DNA of 20,383 nucleotides from a virus. Both the position numbers and the translations under genes were made by a program. The notes under the pieces were generated by a model. The model had not been told where the DNA came from. It did no database searches and saw only the letters and a list, made by a program, of their open reading frames with translations. Below, one piece after another: positions 6,976 through 15,183 of the stretch. Numbering within the stretch: the first letter of the stretch is position 1; each line of letters starts with the position of its first letter. The stretch lies in the IMG/VR virus record IMGVR_UViG_3300035698_012845, positions 1 to 20,383 of that record. One strand, given 5' to 3'.

Positions 6976-7908
6976 ATGGGAGTAACAACAACCACACAGT
7001 ATGGTCCTATGGCCGACAGATGGGCGCATAGAGCATTACTACAAAGATCAAAACCAAGAAATGTTCACAATATGTTTGGTAGAGCATTTACCTTACCACA
7101 AAAAAACACTGATACAATGGCATTTAGAAGACAAGAGAACTTGAATTCAGATCCAGTTGTATTATCAGAAGATGCTGATCCAGCACCAGAACAAGTACAA
7201 AAATTTGATATCAACGTAACAGTGCAAGAATTTGGTAAAGTAGTATTACTTTCCAGAAAAGTATTGTTAGTCGTTGAAGATGATACAGCAAATGAAACAG
7301 TGGATAATTTATCTCAAACCATGCATACTATGCTAGATAAAGTTACACGTGATGTTTTCGAATCTGCTGTACCACAAATTTCATGCCTTAACGGTGTAAA
7401 TGGAAATGCGATTACAGAATTAACACAAATTGATGTTAATAGAGCAATTGCGTATCTAGATGAAAATGATACAGAGAAAATGACACCAACAATAGAGGGA
7501 ACTTCACGTTTCGGAACTGGACCTGTGGAAGCAGCGTACTGGGTTACATCACACGTAAAAGTTAAACCTGATATTAGAGCATTAGATGCATTCATTCCTA
7601 CTTCACAGTATGGAAGTCAAGAGCCAGTTCTACAAGCTGAATTTGGTTCTACAGATGAAGCTAGATGGGTAACATCTACACTAGTAAATGCTACAACAGC
7701 AGCAGCTCCCGTATATAGCAACACTTTTATTGGTGCAAATGCATATGGATATGTTGGACTAGATGAAGTTTCTACAGAAATGATCTTAAAGCCACTTGGA
7801 TTTAATGATTATTTAAACCGATTCCAGTCAATGGGATTCACTGCTTATTTTAACGCAGCAATTCTAGATGATTCGCATATCGTAACATTGCTATCAACAA
7901 AAGCGTAA
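6976..7908 (+). CDS. Major capsid protein, N4-gp56-like family
   Basis: A 310-residue protein with the layout of the N4 gp56-type HK97-fold coat proteins. The N-terminal segment (QYGPMADRWAHRALL) is followed by ALP-like FTLPQKNTDTMAFRRQENL, the DADPAPEQVQKFDINVTVQEFGKVVLLSRK block (about 65-95), and VTRDVFESAV. Near residues 196-232 comes a KPDIRALDAFIPTSQYGS...LQAEFGSTDEARWV block, matching the family's D...P...YGS...GE.G...R pattern. It would form the icosahedral shell. AAGAGGA precedes the ATG, and the scaffold gene ends 21 bases upstream. Its strength of initiation and position fit the most abundant virion protein. Confidence 0.9.
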   Translation: MGVTTTTQYGPMADRWAHRALLQRSKPRNVHNMFGRAFTLPQKNTDTMAFRRQENLNSDPVVLSEDADPAPEQVQKFDINVTVQEFGKVVLLSRKVLLVVEDDTANETVDNLSQTMHTMLDKVTRDVFESAVPQISCLNGVNGNAITELTQIDVNRAIAYLDENDTEKMTPTIEGTSRFGTGPVEAAYWVTSHVKVKPDIRALDAFIPTSQYGSQEPVLQAEFGSTDEARWVTSTLVNATTAAAPVYSNTFIGANAYGYVGLDEVSTEMILKPLGFNDYLNRFQSMGFTAYFNAAILDDSHIVTLLSTKA

Positions 7909-7926
7909 CATAAGGAGAAAAAAATT

Positions 7927-8646
7927 ATGTCAGATTTATTTGAAGGTCAAACAATGACTGAAGCTTTTAAACTTATCTCTGGAGGAGCAGCCTATACATT
8001 AACATTAGGTTTTGATGCCGATAAAATAGAAGTTTTTAACTTAACCGATTGGACAGGAACAGCAGATGCTTTTCCTATTTCAACTTGGTTCAAAGATCAA
8101 ACAACAGCAGCACATGTATATCAACAAGTAGTTATCGATTCATCAGCAGGTGCATCTTTCAACTTTTTGGATGCAGCAACTAATGGTTTTACACCAGCTA
8201 ATACAAGTGGTGGAGTAACTGAATATCGCACAGCAATAACAGGTGTATCACAAGCTGATCCATGTGTAGTTACAGCGGTAGCTCATGGAATGGCAACAGG
8301 TTGGGAAGTACGTATTACTGATCTAGGTCCAGAAATGACAACAGCTCGTGGCATGGATGAATTAGTAAATAATCGTTATAGCATCACTGTTCTAACGGCT
8401 GATACATTTTCATTACAAGATGTGATCACAGGTGAAGATATTGACTCTTCAGCATATGTAGCATATGTTTCTGGTGGTAGTGTAATGGGTATATCACGCA
8501 CACAAGCATTAAGCAGTGCTTTTGAATATGATCCTGTTACTTATAAGATGACACTAGGGACTGCAATAATGGCTACAGATGGCGATGTAATGCTAGTCGT
8601 TGCTTATAAGTGGGGACAAGTAACTCAGCTTGGGGATATAGGTTAA
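7927..8646 (+). CDS. Probable head decoration/structural protein with FCCH-like domain
   Basis: A 239-residue protein translated from a strong AAGGAG site just after the coat gene. Residues 1-100 are strand-rich with no recognised domain. Residues 102-186 (TAITGVSQADPCVVTAVAHGM..., DELVNNRYSITVLTADTFSLQ, SSAYVAYVSGGSV) match the FCCH-type beta domain first named in the ubiquitin-activating enzyme E1 and now seen in many phage virion proteins. It has no link here to ubiquitin; it is a small binding or surface fold. Position after the coat gene suggests a decoration or head-completion protein. A second FCCH-like domain occurs in the gene at 11356. Confidence 0.65.
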   Translation: MSDLFEGQTMTEAFKLISGGAAYTLTLGFDADKIEVFNLTDWTGTADAFPISTWFKDQTTAAHVYQQVVIDSSAGASFNFLDAATNGFTPANTSGGVTEYRTAITGVSQADPCVVTAVAHGMATGWEVRITDLGPEMTTARGMDELVNNRYSITVLTADTFSLQDVITGEDIDSSAYVAYVSGGSVMGISRTQALSSAFEYDPVTYKMTLGTAIMATDGDVMLVVAYKWGQVTQLGDIG

Positions 8647-8661
8647 TAAACCAAAAGAAAA

Positions 8662-8758
8662 TGAGATGAAGGGAATCTCAGTAAGAACGTAATCTTACTT
8701 TGTAGGGAGAAAGTAAATCTATAATTTACTAATGCTAGCACTCCCGCCCCTTTTTTTT
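8662..8758 (+). ncRNA. Structured intergenic RNA with three stems and a terminator-like end
   Basis: Three helices follow each other. TGAGAT (8662-8667) pairs with ATCTCA (8675-8680). GTAAGA (8681-8686) pairs with TCTTAC (8693-8698). A two-part stem has GGGAG (8705-8709) with CTCCC (8741-8745) enclosing AGTAAAT (8712-8718) with ATTTACT (8724-8730). After the last stem come GCCCC and eight T residues (8751-8758). This could be a partial terminator that lowers transcription past the coat genes, or a processing or regulatory RNA. The T-run is five bases from the stem, so termination would be inefficient. I do not recognise a known RNA family. Confidence 0.5.
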
Positions 8759-8797
8759 AATAAACTAAACAGAAGAAGAATAACCAAAGGAAAAAAG

Positions 8798-9265
8798 ATG
8801 GCTAAAAGTAAATATTTAGAACAGCCCGCTAAAATAGACGGGATAATAAAAGAAGCACCAACAAAAGATAAAGAGCAAGTATCAATAGAAGATATGCCTT
8901 TAAATAATATAACTGATTATGTCAGATATAACCGAGAGGCAAGAAGATTAAACAAGAAGTTAAAGATTTGCAGATATCCTGCAAAACCATGTCCTATTGA
9001 ATTACATCCTAAAGAAACGATAATATTTAATAGAAAAGATCAACCTTCAAATCCATTACCAGTAATGCTTTCTAATGATGTAATAGATTTCAAGATGACA
9101 TTGATACCAGGTAAGACATATGAGTTACCTAGGTGTATAATAGCATATTTAGCAAGTAAGGGTAGACCTGAATGGCGATGGTATGACAACCCCGACGGCT
9201 CTAGAGAGACCAGAAAAGCATCACTAGATCCAAGGTTTGCATTGAGAACAATATATAAGGATTAA
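8798..9265 (+). CDS. Conserved-type head protein of unknown function
   Basis: This 155-residue ORF starts at the ATG at 8798, supported by AAAGGA six bases upstream; an earlier in-frame ATG at 8732 lies inside the structured RNA and is unlikely. The N terminus is charged and probably flexible. Residues 55-110 are strand-rich (ICRYPAKPCPIELHPKETIIFNRKD, VIDFKMTLIPGKTYELP). The C terminus reads CIIAYLASKGRPEWRWYDNPDGS followed by a basic RETRKASLDPRFALRTIY tail. Proteins with this kind of ending lie beside capsid genes in other podoviruses, without known function. Between coat and adaptor genes, a head-completion or stabilising role is plausible but not shown. Confidence 0.7.
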   Translation: MAKSKYLEQPAKIDGIIKEAPTKDKEQVSIEDMPLNNITDYVRYNREARRLNKKLKICRYPAKPCPIELHPKETIIFNRKDQPSNPLPVMLSNDVIDFKMTLIPGKTYELPRCIIAYLASKGRPEWRWYDNPDGSRETRKASLDPRFALRTIYKD

Positions 9266-9267
9266 TT

Positions 9268-9960
9268 ATGGCACAGAAAGTTTCAGATTGTTTAAGAGTA
9301 ATGCGTTTAGCAATTGGTAGACGTAACGAAAATGATCCAGATTCAGATGATGGCACATTACGACAATACATTAATGATTTTGTAACTTTTACAATGTCAG
9401 ACGATGTTAAATTATTTGAACAATATGGTTCATTAACTTTTCCAATAGATGAAACAAATACAACAGGTGTCTATACATTTAATGATGTAGAAGCTGATAG
9501 CAATTTCACTAATATCTCAGTAGAAGGATTTATAACCTTAACCGAGCCAGCGGATGAATCGGTGTCATGGAATAGACTAGAAATATACCAAGATCCAGGT
9601 GAATTTTATGGTCACTGGGGAATAAATAACACAGATATACTGATAAAAGGATATCCAACAGAAATGCTGTATTATGGAACAGAAATGGTTTTTAGAACAA
9701 TTCCAGATCAAGAATATACAGTAACAATCTATGGATATAAGGAATATGCGGGATTTGGAGCAGCAGGTAATCCAGATTTACCGTTTGACTATTGGATGCG
9801 TTATATAGCTTATGGGGCAGCGTTAAATTATGCTAGAGATTACAGATTTGATGCAGACACAAAGAATCAATTAAAAATTGAGTTTGCGCATGAGAGAAAG
9901 TTATTATTAACTAGGACGTTTAACCAAAAGAAACTAAATCGGGCAGTACCGAGTTTTTGA
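9268..9960 (+). CDS. Head-to-tail adaptor, P22 gp4-like by position and C-terminal helices
   Basis: A 230-residue protein. The N terminus is helical (SDCLRVMRLAIGRRNENDPDSDDGTLRQYINDFVTF), the middle (60-160) is strand-rich, and the C terminus is helical with FDYWMRYIAYGAALNYARDYRFD and a basic AHERKLLLTRTFNQ tail ending in VPSF. This layout recurs in podovirus adaptor proteins that dock under the portal and carry the tail hub. P22 gp4 is the model, though gp4 is shorter (about 166 residues) and has a muramidase activity for which I see no motif here. The start follows AAGGAT and comes two bases after the previous stop. The exact family needs a profile search. Confidence 0.6.
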   Translation: MAQKVSDCLRVMRLAIGRRNENDPDSDDGTLRQYINDFVTFTMSDDVKLFEQYGSLTFPIDETNTTGVYTFNDVEADSNFTNISVEGFITLTEPADESVSWNRLEIYQDPGEFYGHWGINNTDILIKGYPTEMLYYGTEMVFRTIPDQEYTVTIYGYKEYAGFGAAGNPDLPFDYWMRYIAYGAALNYARDYRFDADTKNQLKIEFAHERKLLLTRTFNQKKLNRAVPSF

Positions 9961-9962
9961 TT

Positions 9963-10157
9963 ATGAAAATTGAGATAGAATCAGGATATATATGCAGAGA
10001 CTGCGCTACTAAGCATGGAGCTAAATGGCCATATGGGCATGCTGCAACTTGTCATAGTGGAAAGTGCTGTGGGTGTGGAGAGATGAAGAGAGTATGTCAC
10101 ACAAGTGATTGGAATTGGCCACGCAGACCTGAGCTATCGAGGAACAGGGAATTATAA
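9963..10157 (+). CDS. Small Cys-rich, probably zinc-binding protein
   Basis: A 64-residue protein with seven Cys residues (C11, C14, C30, C35, C36, C38, C45) and several His. The CRDC and CCGCGEMKRVC groups look like a two-knuckle zinc fold. SDWNWP near residues 48-53 is a conserved-looking end. Similar short proteins (CxxCA...KWP.GH...C..CG...V...SDWNWP) are common in tailed phages, function unknown to me. No Shine-Dalgarno site is visible; the TGA of the adaptor gene (9958-9960) lies two bases from the ATG, so reinitiation is likely. An in-frame TTG at 9957 is an alternative but inside the upstream gene. Confidence 0.7.
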   Translation: MKIEIESGYICRDCATKHGAKWPYGHAATCHSGKCCGCGEMKRVCHTSDWNWPRRPELSRNREL

Positions 10158-10158
10158 T

Positions 10159-10551
10159 ATGTCATTAGTCACAATACAACCTAGAGACGTAGTGTTTTCC
10201 TTCACAGACTCATGTAATTGCTGTTTTAAGGGAAAATGCTCTAAAGGTGAGCCTGCGAAGGATGAAGCAGTATATGTTAATTCATCTGGAGACCTAGAGA
10301 AGTTTAGCAATAGCAAGTCTAGGAAAAACGTAGAAGCCTCGTTCGAAAGGGCGAAGGCAAACATGATGAAAGCATTAAGAACGAAATTAATCCTAGTAGA
10401 TGGAGACATGGACGATTTTAACGGGAAAGCAAAGTCAATACTCTTGTCAATGGAAGCATTGGGTAAGATAAAAATAGCTCATATAGATAGTATAAATGAG
10501 CTAATGATTGATCATTTAAGAATAAAGTCGGAGGAATCAGATGCCCATTAA
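10159..10551 (+). CDS. Unknown protein with N-terminal Cys cluster
   Basis: A 130-residue protein preceded by AGGGA at good spacing and starting two bases after the previous stop. Residues 19-27 carry a Cys cluster (CNCCFKGKC), which together with the preceding gene makes two Cys-rich proteins in a row. Residues 55-125 are predicted helical and mixed-charge (SFERAKANMMKALRTKLILVDGD, KSILLSMEALGKIKIAHID). No domain is recognised. A longer reading from 10105 would overlap the preceding gene by more than 50 bases, so the ATG at 10159 is preferred. Its end overlaps the next small gene by 11 bases. Confidence 0.65.
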   Translation: MSLVTIQPRDVVFSFTDSCNCCFKGKCSKGEPAKDEAVYVNSSGDLEKFSNSKSRKNVEASFERAKANMMKALRTKLILVDGDMDDFNGKAKSILLSMEALGKIKIAHIDSINELMIDHLRIKSEESDAH

Positions 10552-10690
10552 AGCGGGGAAGTCAAAGAGAGTAGTAAAGGCTAATATTAGAGAGCTGAGA
10601 CGCTCTGGAAAGCCACAGGAGCAGAGTATAGCAATTGCACTAAATAAGGCTGGCAAGAGTAAAAAGAAAAGCAAAAAGAGAGGTAAATAA
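10541..10690 (+). CDS. Small basic phage protein (49 residues)
   Basis: This short gene has a GGAGGA site (10530-10535) and reads MPIKAGKSKRVVKANIRELR, then SGKPQEQSIAIALNKAGKSKKK and a Lys-rich tail. The pattern 'K.GKS...V..NI.EL...GKP..QAIAIAL.KAGKS' is a frequent tiny phage protein; it forms one or two helices and a basic tail and may bind nucleic acid. No function is established that I know of. It overlaps the preceding gene by 11 bases, and its TAA shares a base with the ATG of the next gene (TAATG), so translation is coupled through this stretch. Confidence 0.8.
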   Translation: MPIKAGKSKRVVKANIRELRRSGKPQEQSIAIALNKAGKSKKKSKKRGK

Positions 10691-11355
10691 TGGTTTGGCA
10701 AACAGTATCACCAGATGGCACTAAATCTGTTAAGTTAAATGAGACATTACTACAAGATAATACTACATATACCAAAACAACAATGAATGTAGATCATTTC
10801 TGGGACAATGGCGCAGATGAAGCAGGGCATCATCAATTTGCACAAATGCCCCAAAATGAAACAGGCGGAAATCCAAGTGATCCAACTATAGCGGTGGGAA
10901 TGGATTTAGCATATTTTGCAAAAAAGAAAACAGCAGTAGAAGCACCAGCAGCAGGCGCGCAAAATGTGCAGCCGTTTAGTATAGATGCAAGTGGAACATC
11001 ACAATTATTAGGAATGAGAGCTTGTGGCGCATTTAATATCCATCCAGGAACAGGAGTAATAACTCAACTATATACGCATAATATAAAAACACAGGCAGCA
11101 GGCGGTATAGTTACAGTATTTGATGGATTATATCAAATATCATTTACAACAGCATTACCATCAACATCATATCTTATATTAGGAATGGGTGCTAAATACG
11201 AGGCAACAGCAAGTAATAAGCCATTAATAGTTAGCTTAACCAGTGATTCAACAATGGCATTAAAGACAGTAGATAAATTTTCTATTCTTACAACAGATTA
11301 TGCAGGCACTTTAGTTAGACCGTTAGAAGTTAGTTTTGTAGTATTTGGGGGATAA
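10690..11355 (+). CDS. Probable virion surface/fibre-like structural protein
   Basis: A 221-residue protein with AGAGG upstream. The N terminus (MVWQTVSPDGTKSVKLNETLLQDNTTYTKTTM, DHFWDNGADEAGHHQFAQMP) is of a type that recurs in podovirus structural proteins next to head genes. The C-terminal 140 residues are strand-rich and Thr/Ser/Gly-rich (FNIHPGTGVITQLYTHNI, GLYQISFTTALPSTSYLILGMGA, PLEVSFVVFGG), resembling a small beta-sandwich binding head. It could be a head fibre or a tail-associated attachment protein. No enzymatic motif is seen. Confidence 0.6.
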   Translation: MVWQTVSPDGTKSVKLNETLLQDNTTYTKTTMNVDHFWDNGADEAGHHQFAQMPQNETGGNPSDPTIAVGMDLAYFAKKKTAVEAPAAGAQNVQPFSIDASGTSQLLGMRACGAFNIHPGTGVITQLYTHNIKTQAAGGIVTVFDGLYQISFTTALPSTSYLILGMGAKYEATASNKPLIVSLTSDSTMALKTVDKFSILTTDYAGTLVRPLEVSFVVFGG

Positions 11356-13248
11356 ATGGATATATATGAAATAGCAGGTTTTAAGACAGGGGTAGAGCAT
11401 TCAGGCGTTAATTTCCTTGATCCAGCAGATGCATTTGAGATTATTAAAAATGGATATATCTATAGACAAGAGTTAAAGAGCAGACAAGGTTTTGTTCAGT
11501 TTGGAAATAGGCTAGGAAATCAAAAGACAGATATACCAGATGCAACAAGAGTTTTAGGAATCTTTGAGAATGTAGACCCTGCAAATAGTGGAACTAGAGA
11601 ACTACTAGTTATAACTAAGAAATATTTATATAGTTATGATCCAGCAACGGAACTATTTGATCAAATACCATTTAATGCACGTTTACTTGTACTAGACCCA
11701 GCATATGACTTTAATATAACAAGCAATGATGAATATGTTTCAGGAACAACATATTTAACAAAAGCAGGATTAAAAAGATTTGTATTCACTGGAAAAGGAA
11801 TGTCATCGGTTTATTTTTATGATGGAACAAATGTAGGAGAATTTACAAATACAACAGATAATACGGACTATGCAGCACCATTAGAAGGACCACTAACAAA
11901 AGCCACAAAAGTACATTGGTTTGGAGAGAGGCTTAATTTCTTTGTGCCAGTAATTAATGCAGTTCCATACCAACAAGGTGTTTTATATTCAGGAATAAGA
12001 GATAGCACAGGCAATGGAGATAAATTTGATGTTGCAGGAGCAGGGATTTTATCAGCAGATACATATGAGTTAATGAAAGGAACAATAATACTGGGCGATA
12101 TTATAATAATGAAGTTCCAAAGTTCGGATTGGTCATTAGAAAAAACAAGAGCCGCATTTAATCCATATCTAGTAAAGAAAATACCATCAGTATTAGGAAC
12201 AGATGCAACATTTTCTGCTGTATCATGGAATTATGAAGCTAAATCATTGGGAGAAACAGGACTAATAACAACAGATGGAAGACAATCAGTAAGATTTGAT
12301 AACAAGATACCATATTTTATACGAGATGAATTAGAGCAAAAACAAATTGAATTAACCTATGGTGGCTTTGACAGATACACAAGTCAATTTATGTTTGCAT
12401 ATAGAGAAAGTGAATCAACATTATCCGATGTGACACAAGATAAAGTACTTATCTATAATTATGAAGAAAGCACATGGGCAGTTAATGATCAAAGATTCTC
12501 AGTATTTGGAGAGACTAATACAGGAAAAGATAAAGCCTGGAATCAAATAGACGAAACAGAAAAGGCATCATGGGAAAAATGGAGTACAACAGATGAAATA
12601 TGGTCAAGAATTGGAATAGAAGAAGAAGTTCAAAAGACATTAGCAGGAGATAATGAAGGATATGTTTATTGGTTAAATGTAGATTTCGATGATTATAAAG
12701 GAGCTATTACAGGAGTAACTCAAGGAGCAAGTGCAGTTATAGCAGTAGAAGCAGCTTTTAAACCTGGAGATAAAGTATATGTAACTAATGTTGAAGGAAT
12801 GACAGAGATAAACGATCAAATATGGACAGTATCAGCATCTACAGGAGCAGCAATAACCGTTGACTTTAATTCAACAGATGCAACGGCATATACAGGAGAA
12901 GGTTTAGTCTCAAGAGTAATAGATTTTGAAGCAAAATTAGTACCGTTCAATCCATATAGAAGCCAAGGAAGAAAATGTTATATTTCCCATATTGAATTTC
13001 TGGTAAATAAAGGAGCAGGATCAGTATTTATAGATATGTTTGATGATGATGAAGCGTCGCCATTTAAAAAAGATATTGAATTAAGACCAGATATAGAGTC
13101 ACGAAAAGAAAGACAATGGATAACAGCAGTAGTTGATCAAGAATCAAACTTTTTAAATATAAAAATAAAGAAAGAAAATGCACTCCAACCAATAATAATA
13201 TCCTCAATAAGGATACATTGCAAAGTAGGGTTATTAACAGGTAATTAA
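11356..13248 (+). CDS. gp10-like tail hub / DNA stabilisation protein
   Basis: A 630-residue, strand-rich protein starting directly after the previous stop with GGGGGA upstream. The N terminus reads IAGFKTGVEHSGVNFLDPADAF followed by repeated blade-like segments (VLGIFENV, ELLVITKKYLYSYDPAT, FVFTGKGMSSVYFYDGTN, GLITTDGRQSVRFDNKIP), suggesting a beta-propeller as in P22 gp10, which closes the portal exit and carries the tail. Residues 450-525 (ITGVTQGASAVIAVEAAFKPG...) are an FCCH-like insertion. The C-terminal 100 residues hold further strands (CYISHIEFLVNKGAGSVFIDMFDDD). Position after the adaptor matches P22 order. P22 gp10 is shorter (about 470 residues), so the extra length likely reflects the inserted domain. 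Confidence 0.6.
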   Translation: MDIYEIAGFKTGVEHSGVNFLDPADAFEIIKNGYIYRQELKSRQGFVQFGNRLGNQKTDIPDATRVLGIFENVDPANSGTRELLVITKKYLYSYDPATELFDQIPFNARLLVLDPAYDFNITSNDEYVSGTTYLTKAGLKRFVFTGKGMSSVYFYDGTNVGEFTNTTDNTDYAAPLEGPLTKATKVHWFGERLNFFVPVINAVPYQQGVLYSGIRDSTGNGDKFDVAGAGILSADTYELMKGTIILGDIIIMKFQSSDWSLEKTRAAFNPYLVKKIPSVLGTDATFSAVSWNYEAKSLGETGLITTDGRQSVRFDNKIPYFIRDELEQKQIELTYGGFDRYTSQFMFAYRESESTLSDVTQDKVLIYNYEESTWAVNDQRFSVFGETNTGKDKAWNQIDETEKASWEKWSTTDEIWSRIGIEEEVQKTLAGDNEGYVYWLNVDFDDYKGAITGVTQGASAVIAVEAAFKPGDKVYVTNVEGMTEINDQIWTVSASTGAAITVDFNSTDATAYTGEGLVSRVIDFEAKLVPFNPYRSQGRKCYISHIEFLVNKGAGSVFIDMFDDDEASPFKKDIELRPDIESRKERQWITAVVDQESNFLNIKIKKENALQPIIISSIRIHCKVGLLTGN

Positions 13249-13256
13249 GAGGTAAT

Positions 13257-13517
13257 ATGGCTAAACTACCAGAGACATACAATATTGGATCAAATGAAGA
13301 TATTACAGTTGAAAAGTTGTTGGATATAATGATGGATATGTACAGCGATATAGCGATTCAATTAAATAAAAAACCTGATTTATACAAAAGAACAACAGAT
13401 GGGCAAGCATCAGATACACTTTTATCCGAGGGGGATTTAAATTTAAATACAACAACACAAAAGGTTGAAATGCTAGTAGATAGAACAGCAACAACCGTAA
13501 CATGGAAAACATTGTAA
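13257..13517 (+). CDS. Small structural protein near the tail hub
   Basis: An 86-residue ORF with AGAGGTAAT before its ATG. Residues 1-45 look helical (EDITVEKLLDIMMDMYSDIAIQLNKKPDLYKR) and the rest is polar with short strands ending in VEMLVDRTATTVTWKTL. Small proteins with a helical start and a trailing strand segment like this occur beside tail hub genes in many podoviruses. By place it could correspond to a P22 gp26-type plug or a gp14-type assembly factor, but no sequence motif decides this. Confidence 0.65.
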   Translation: MAKLPETYNIGSNEDITVEKLLDIMMDMYSDIAIQLNKKPDLYKRTTDGQASDTLLSEGDLNLNTTTQKVEMLVDRTATTVTWKTL

Positions 13518-13528
13518 GGAGAAGAAAG

Positions 13529-14233
13529 ATGACAGATTGGGATAAAGTAGGATCAGGAGCTGTCAAAGGCGCAACAATAGGCGGAGCAATTGGCTCATTA
13601 ATACCTGGGCCAGGTACTGCAATAGGAACAGGCGTTGGCGGTTTACTAGGTGGAGCAGCAGCGGGACTATTAGGAAGAGAAGACAAACAAACACCAATGC
13701 AAGCAAGACAAATGGAGTTAGTAGATCAATTATTATCCTCATTAGGTGGACAAGGGCCATATTCTAATTTATTTAATGTAGATGAAGCTGGATTCCAAAA
13801 GTCTTTTGTAGATCCAATGAAGCAGAAATTCCAATCACAAATAGCACCACAGATACAACAAAGTTATATTGCATCAGGGCAACAAAGAGGAACAGGTTTA
13901 GACGATACCTTGACGAGAGCAGGTGTTAATATGGATCAACTACTTAATCAATTTTATTCACAGCAGCAGCAAGGAGCAATGAACAGACAATCAAATGCAA
14001 TGAATTCTGTTTTAGGAAGGGGAGCTGGAGCGCCAAATACTCCAACAGCAGGACAAGCAATAGGACAAGGATTAGGTGGTTACTTATCAAGTGATGCATT
14101 TGGAAAAAGCATAGGAGATATAGTTGGTTCGTTTACAGATAGAAAAGGATTTGAGAATGATTTAAAAGACACATATGAACCACTAGGGAATAAAAACCAA
14201 TCATATGATTATAGAACAGGGAGGATGAGCTAA
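13529..14233 (+). CDS. Ejection (internal virion) protein with glycine zipper
   Basis: A 234-residue protein. Residues 9-50 are a run of Gly/Ala-rich small residues spaced as a glycine zipper (VKGATIGGAIGSLIPGPG and on), typical of proteins that insert into membranes. Residues 85-150 are Gln-rich and helical (QKFQSQIAPQIQQSYIASGQ). The C-terminal quarter is polar. It fits a gp7-type ejection protein, released with DNA to form a channel across the envelope. The ATG at 13529 is chosen for its AAGGAGAAG site (13516-13524); an in-frame ATG at 13502 overlaps the previous gene and lacks one. It is first of four adjacent similar genes. Confidence 0.65.
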   Translation: MTDWDKVGSGAVKGATIGGAIGSLIPGPGTAIGTGVGGLLGGAAAGLLGREDKQTPMQARQMELVDQLLSSLGGQGPYSNLFNVDEAGFQKSFVDPMKQKFQSQIAPQIQQSYIASGQQRGTGLDDTLTRAGVNMDQLLNQFYSQQQQGAMNRQSNAMNSVLGRGAGAPNTPTAGQAIGQGLGGYLSSDAFGKSIGDIVGSFTDRKGFENDLKDTYEPLGNKNQSYDYRTGRMS

Positions 14234-15183
14234 TGAGTATGCCAAGTCCATTTGAGATGGGAAGAGCAGTAGGCAGTAATATAAGTGGTGGTTTAAGTGA
14301 AGGATTTGAAAATAATCGTATAGCTAAAATACTGCAACAAGCTAAAGCTAGCGGAGATCCAGAGCAAGTTAAAAATATTATGAATCAAGTGCTTACGCAT
14401 GTTTCACCAGAAAAACAACAAGCAGTTATGGGAGCTTTACAGCAAAATCTTAATATGATGGGTGATACATCTACAGAAGCAGGATATCAAAATATGATGA
14501 GGCAAAGAAATATTGCTAGTCAATTTGAGAATTATGCAACTCCATTATTAGAACAACATAATGTTTCTCCAGAAGAAAGTAATCGTTTTTTTGAAGCATC
14601 AAAACAGTTTGAAAATATACCTAATTTACAAGATAGATTTGCAAAAACAGCAAAATTATTAAGTTCACAGCAACAAACAGAAGAAACATTATCTGACATT
14701 GGAGAAAGACCAGGATTTATAGGTAGTGAAAAGCAAAAAATAAAAGATTTAAGTCCGTTAGTTCAAAAAATGAAATCACAAGGCTTCTCTGATAAAGAAT
14801 TAGAAAGTAAATTAGAAGGTTTAGGGCATGGAAAAGTTGAAATAGATAAGATGTTATATCCTATGAGTGGAGATGAATCAGATATGATTAAAAACATAGG
14901 TAAACAAGCTAGATCTGAAAAAGGTAAAGCTAGTGATATAGCAAATCAAATAAATGGAATGATACAACCAAAAACATCAATGCTAGCTATCTATGAAAAG
15001 TTATTACAATCTGGAATGGCTAGAGATCAAATTTCTAAAACATTTGAAAATATAATTAAGACAAATCCTAATTTAACAGATAGGCAGTTAAGACAAATAG
15101 CAGAAATAAGAACACAAGCAAGAAAATTAGGACCTCAGAGACTGATACAAAAGCTAGATAAAATTTTTGGGGTAAAAAGATGA
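14233..15183 (+). CDS. Ejection (internal virion) protein, second of the group
   Basis: A 316-residue, mainly helical, Gln/Asn/Lys-rich protein with GGAGG upstream and a TAATG overlap with the preceding gene. The N terminus (PFEMGRAVGSNISGGLSEGFENNR) resembles the start of several phage ejection proteins. Residues 190-210 carry QGFSDKELESKL, a motif echoed near the N terminus of the next protein. The C terminus is basic (RKLGPQRLIQKLDKIFGVKR). By place it would match P22 gp20. Soluble, flexible helical make-up suits unfolding through the portal. No enzymatic motif is seen. Confidence 0.55.
   Translation: MSMPSPFEMGRAVGSNISGGLSEGFENNRIAKILQQAKASGDPEQVKNIMNQVLTHVSPEKQQAVMGALQQNLNMMGDTSTEAGYQNMMRQRNIASQFENYATPLLEQHNVSPEESNRFFEASKQFENIPNLQDRFAKTAKLLSSQQQTEETLSDIGERPGFIGSEKQKIKDLSPLVQKMKSQGFSDKELESKLEGLGHGKVEIDKMLYPMSGDESDMIKNIGKQARSEKGKASDIANQINGMIQPKTSMLAIYEKLLQSGMARDQISKTFENIIKTNPNLTDRQLRQIAEIRTQARKLGPQRLIQKLDKIFGVKR

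Noticed and set aside
8732-8797. Upstream ATG at 8732 for the 155-residue head protein
   Set aside because: It lies inside the structured RNA, has no ribosome binding site, and would add an atypical LALPPLFF leader.
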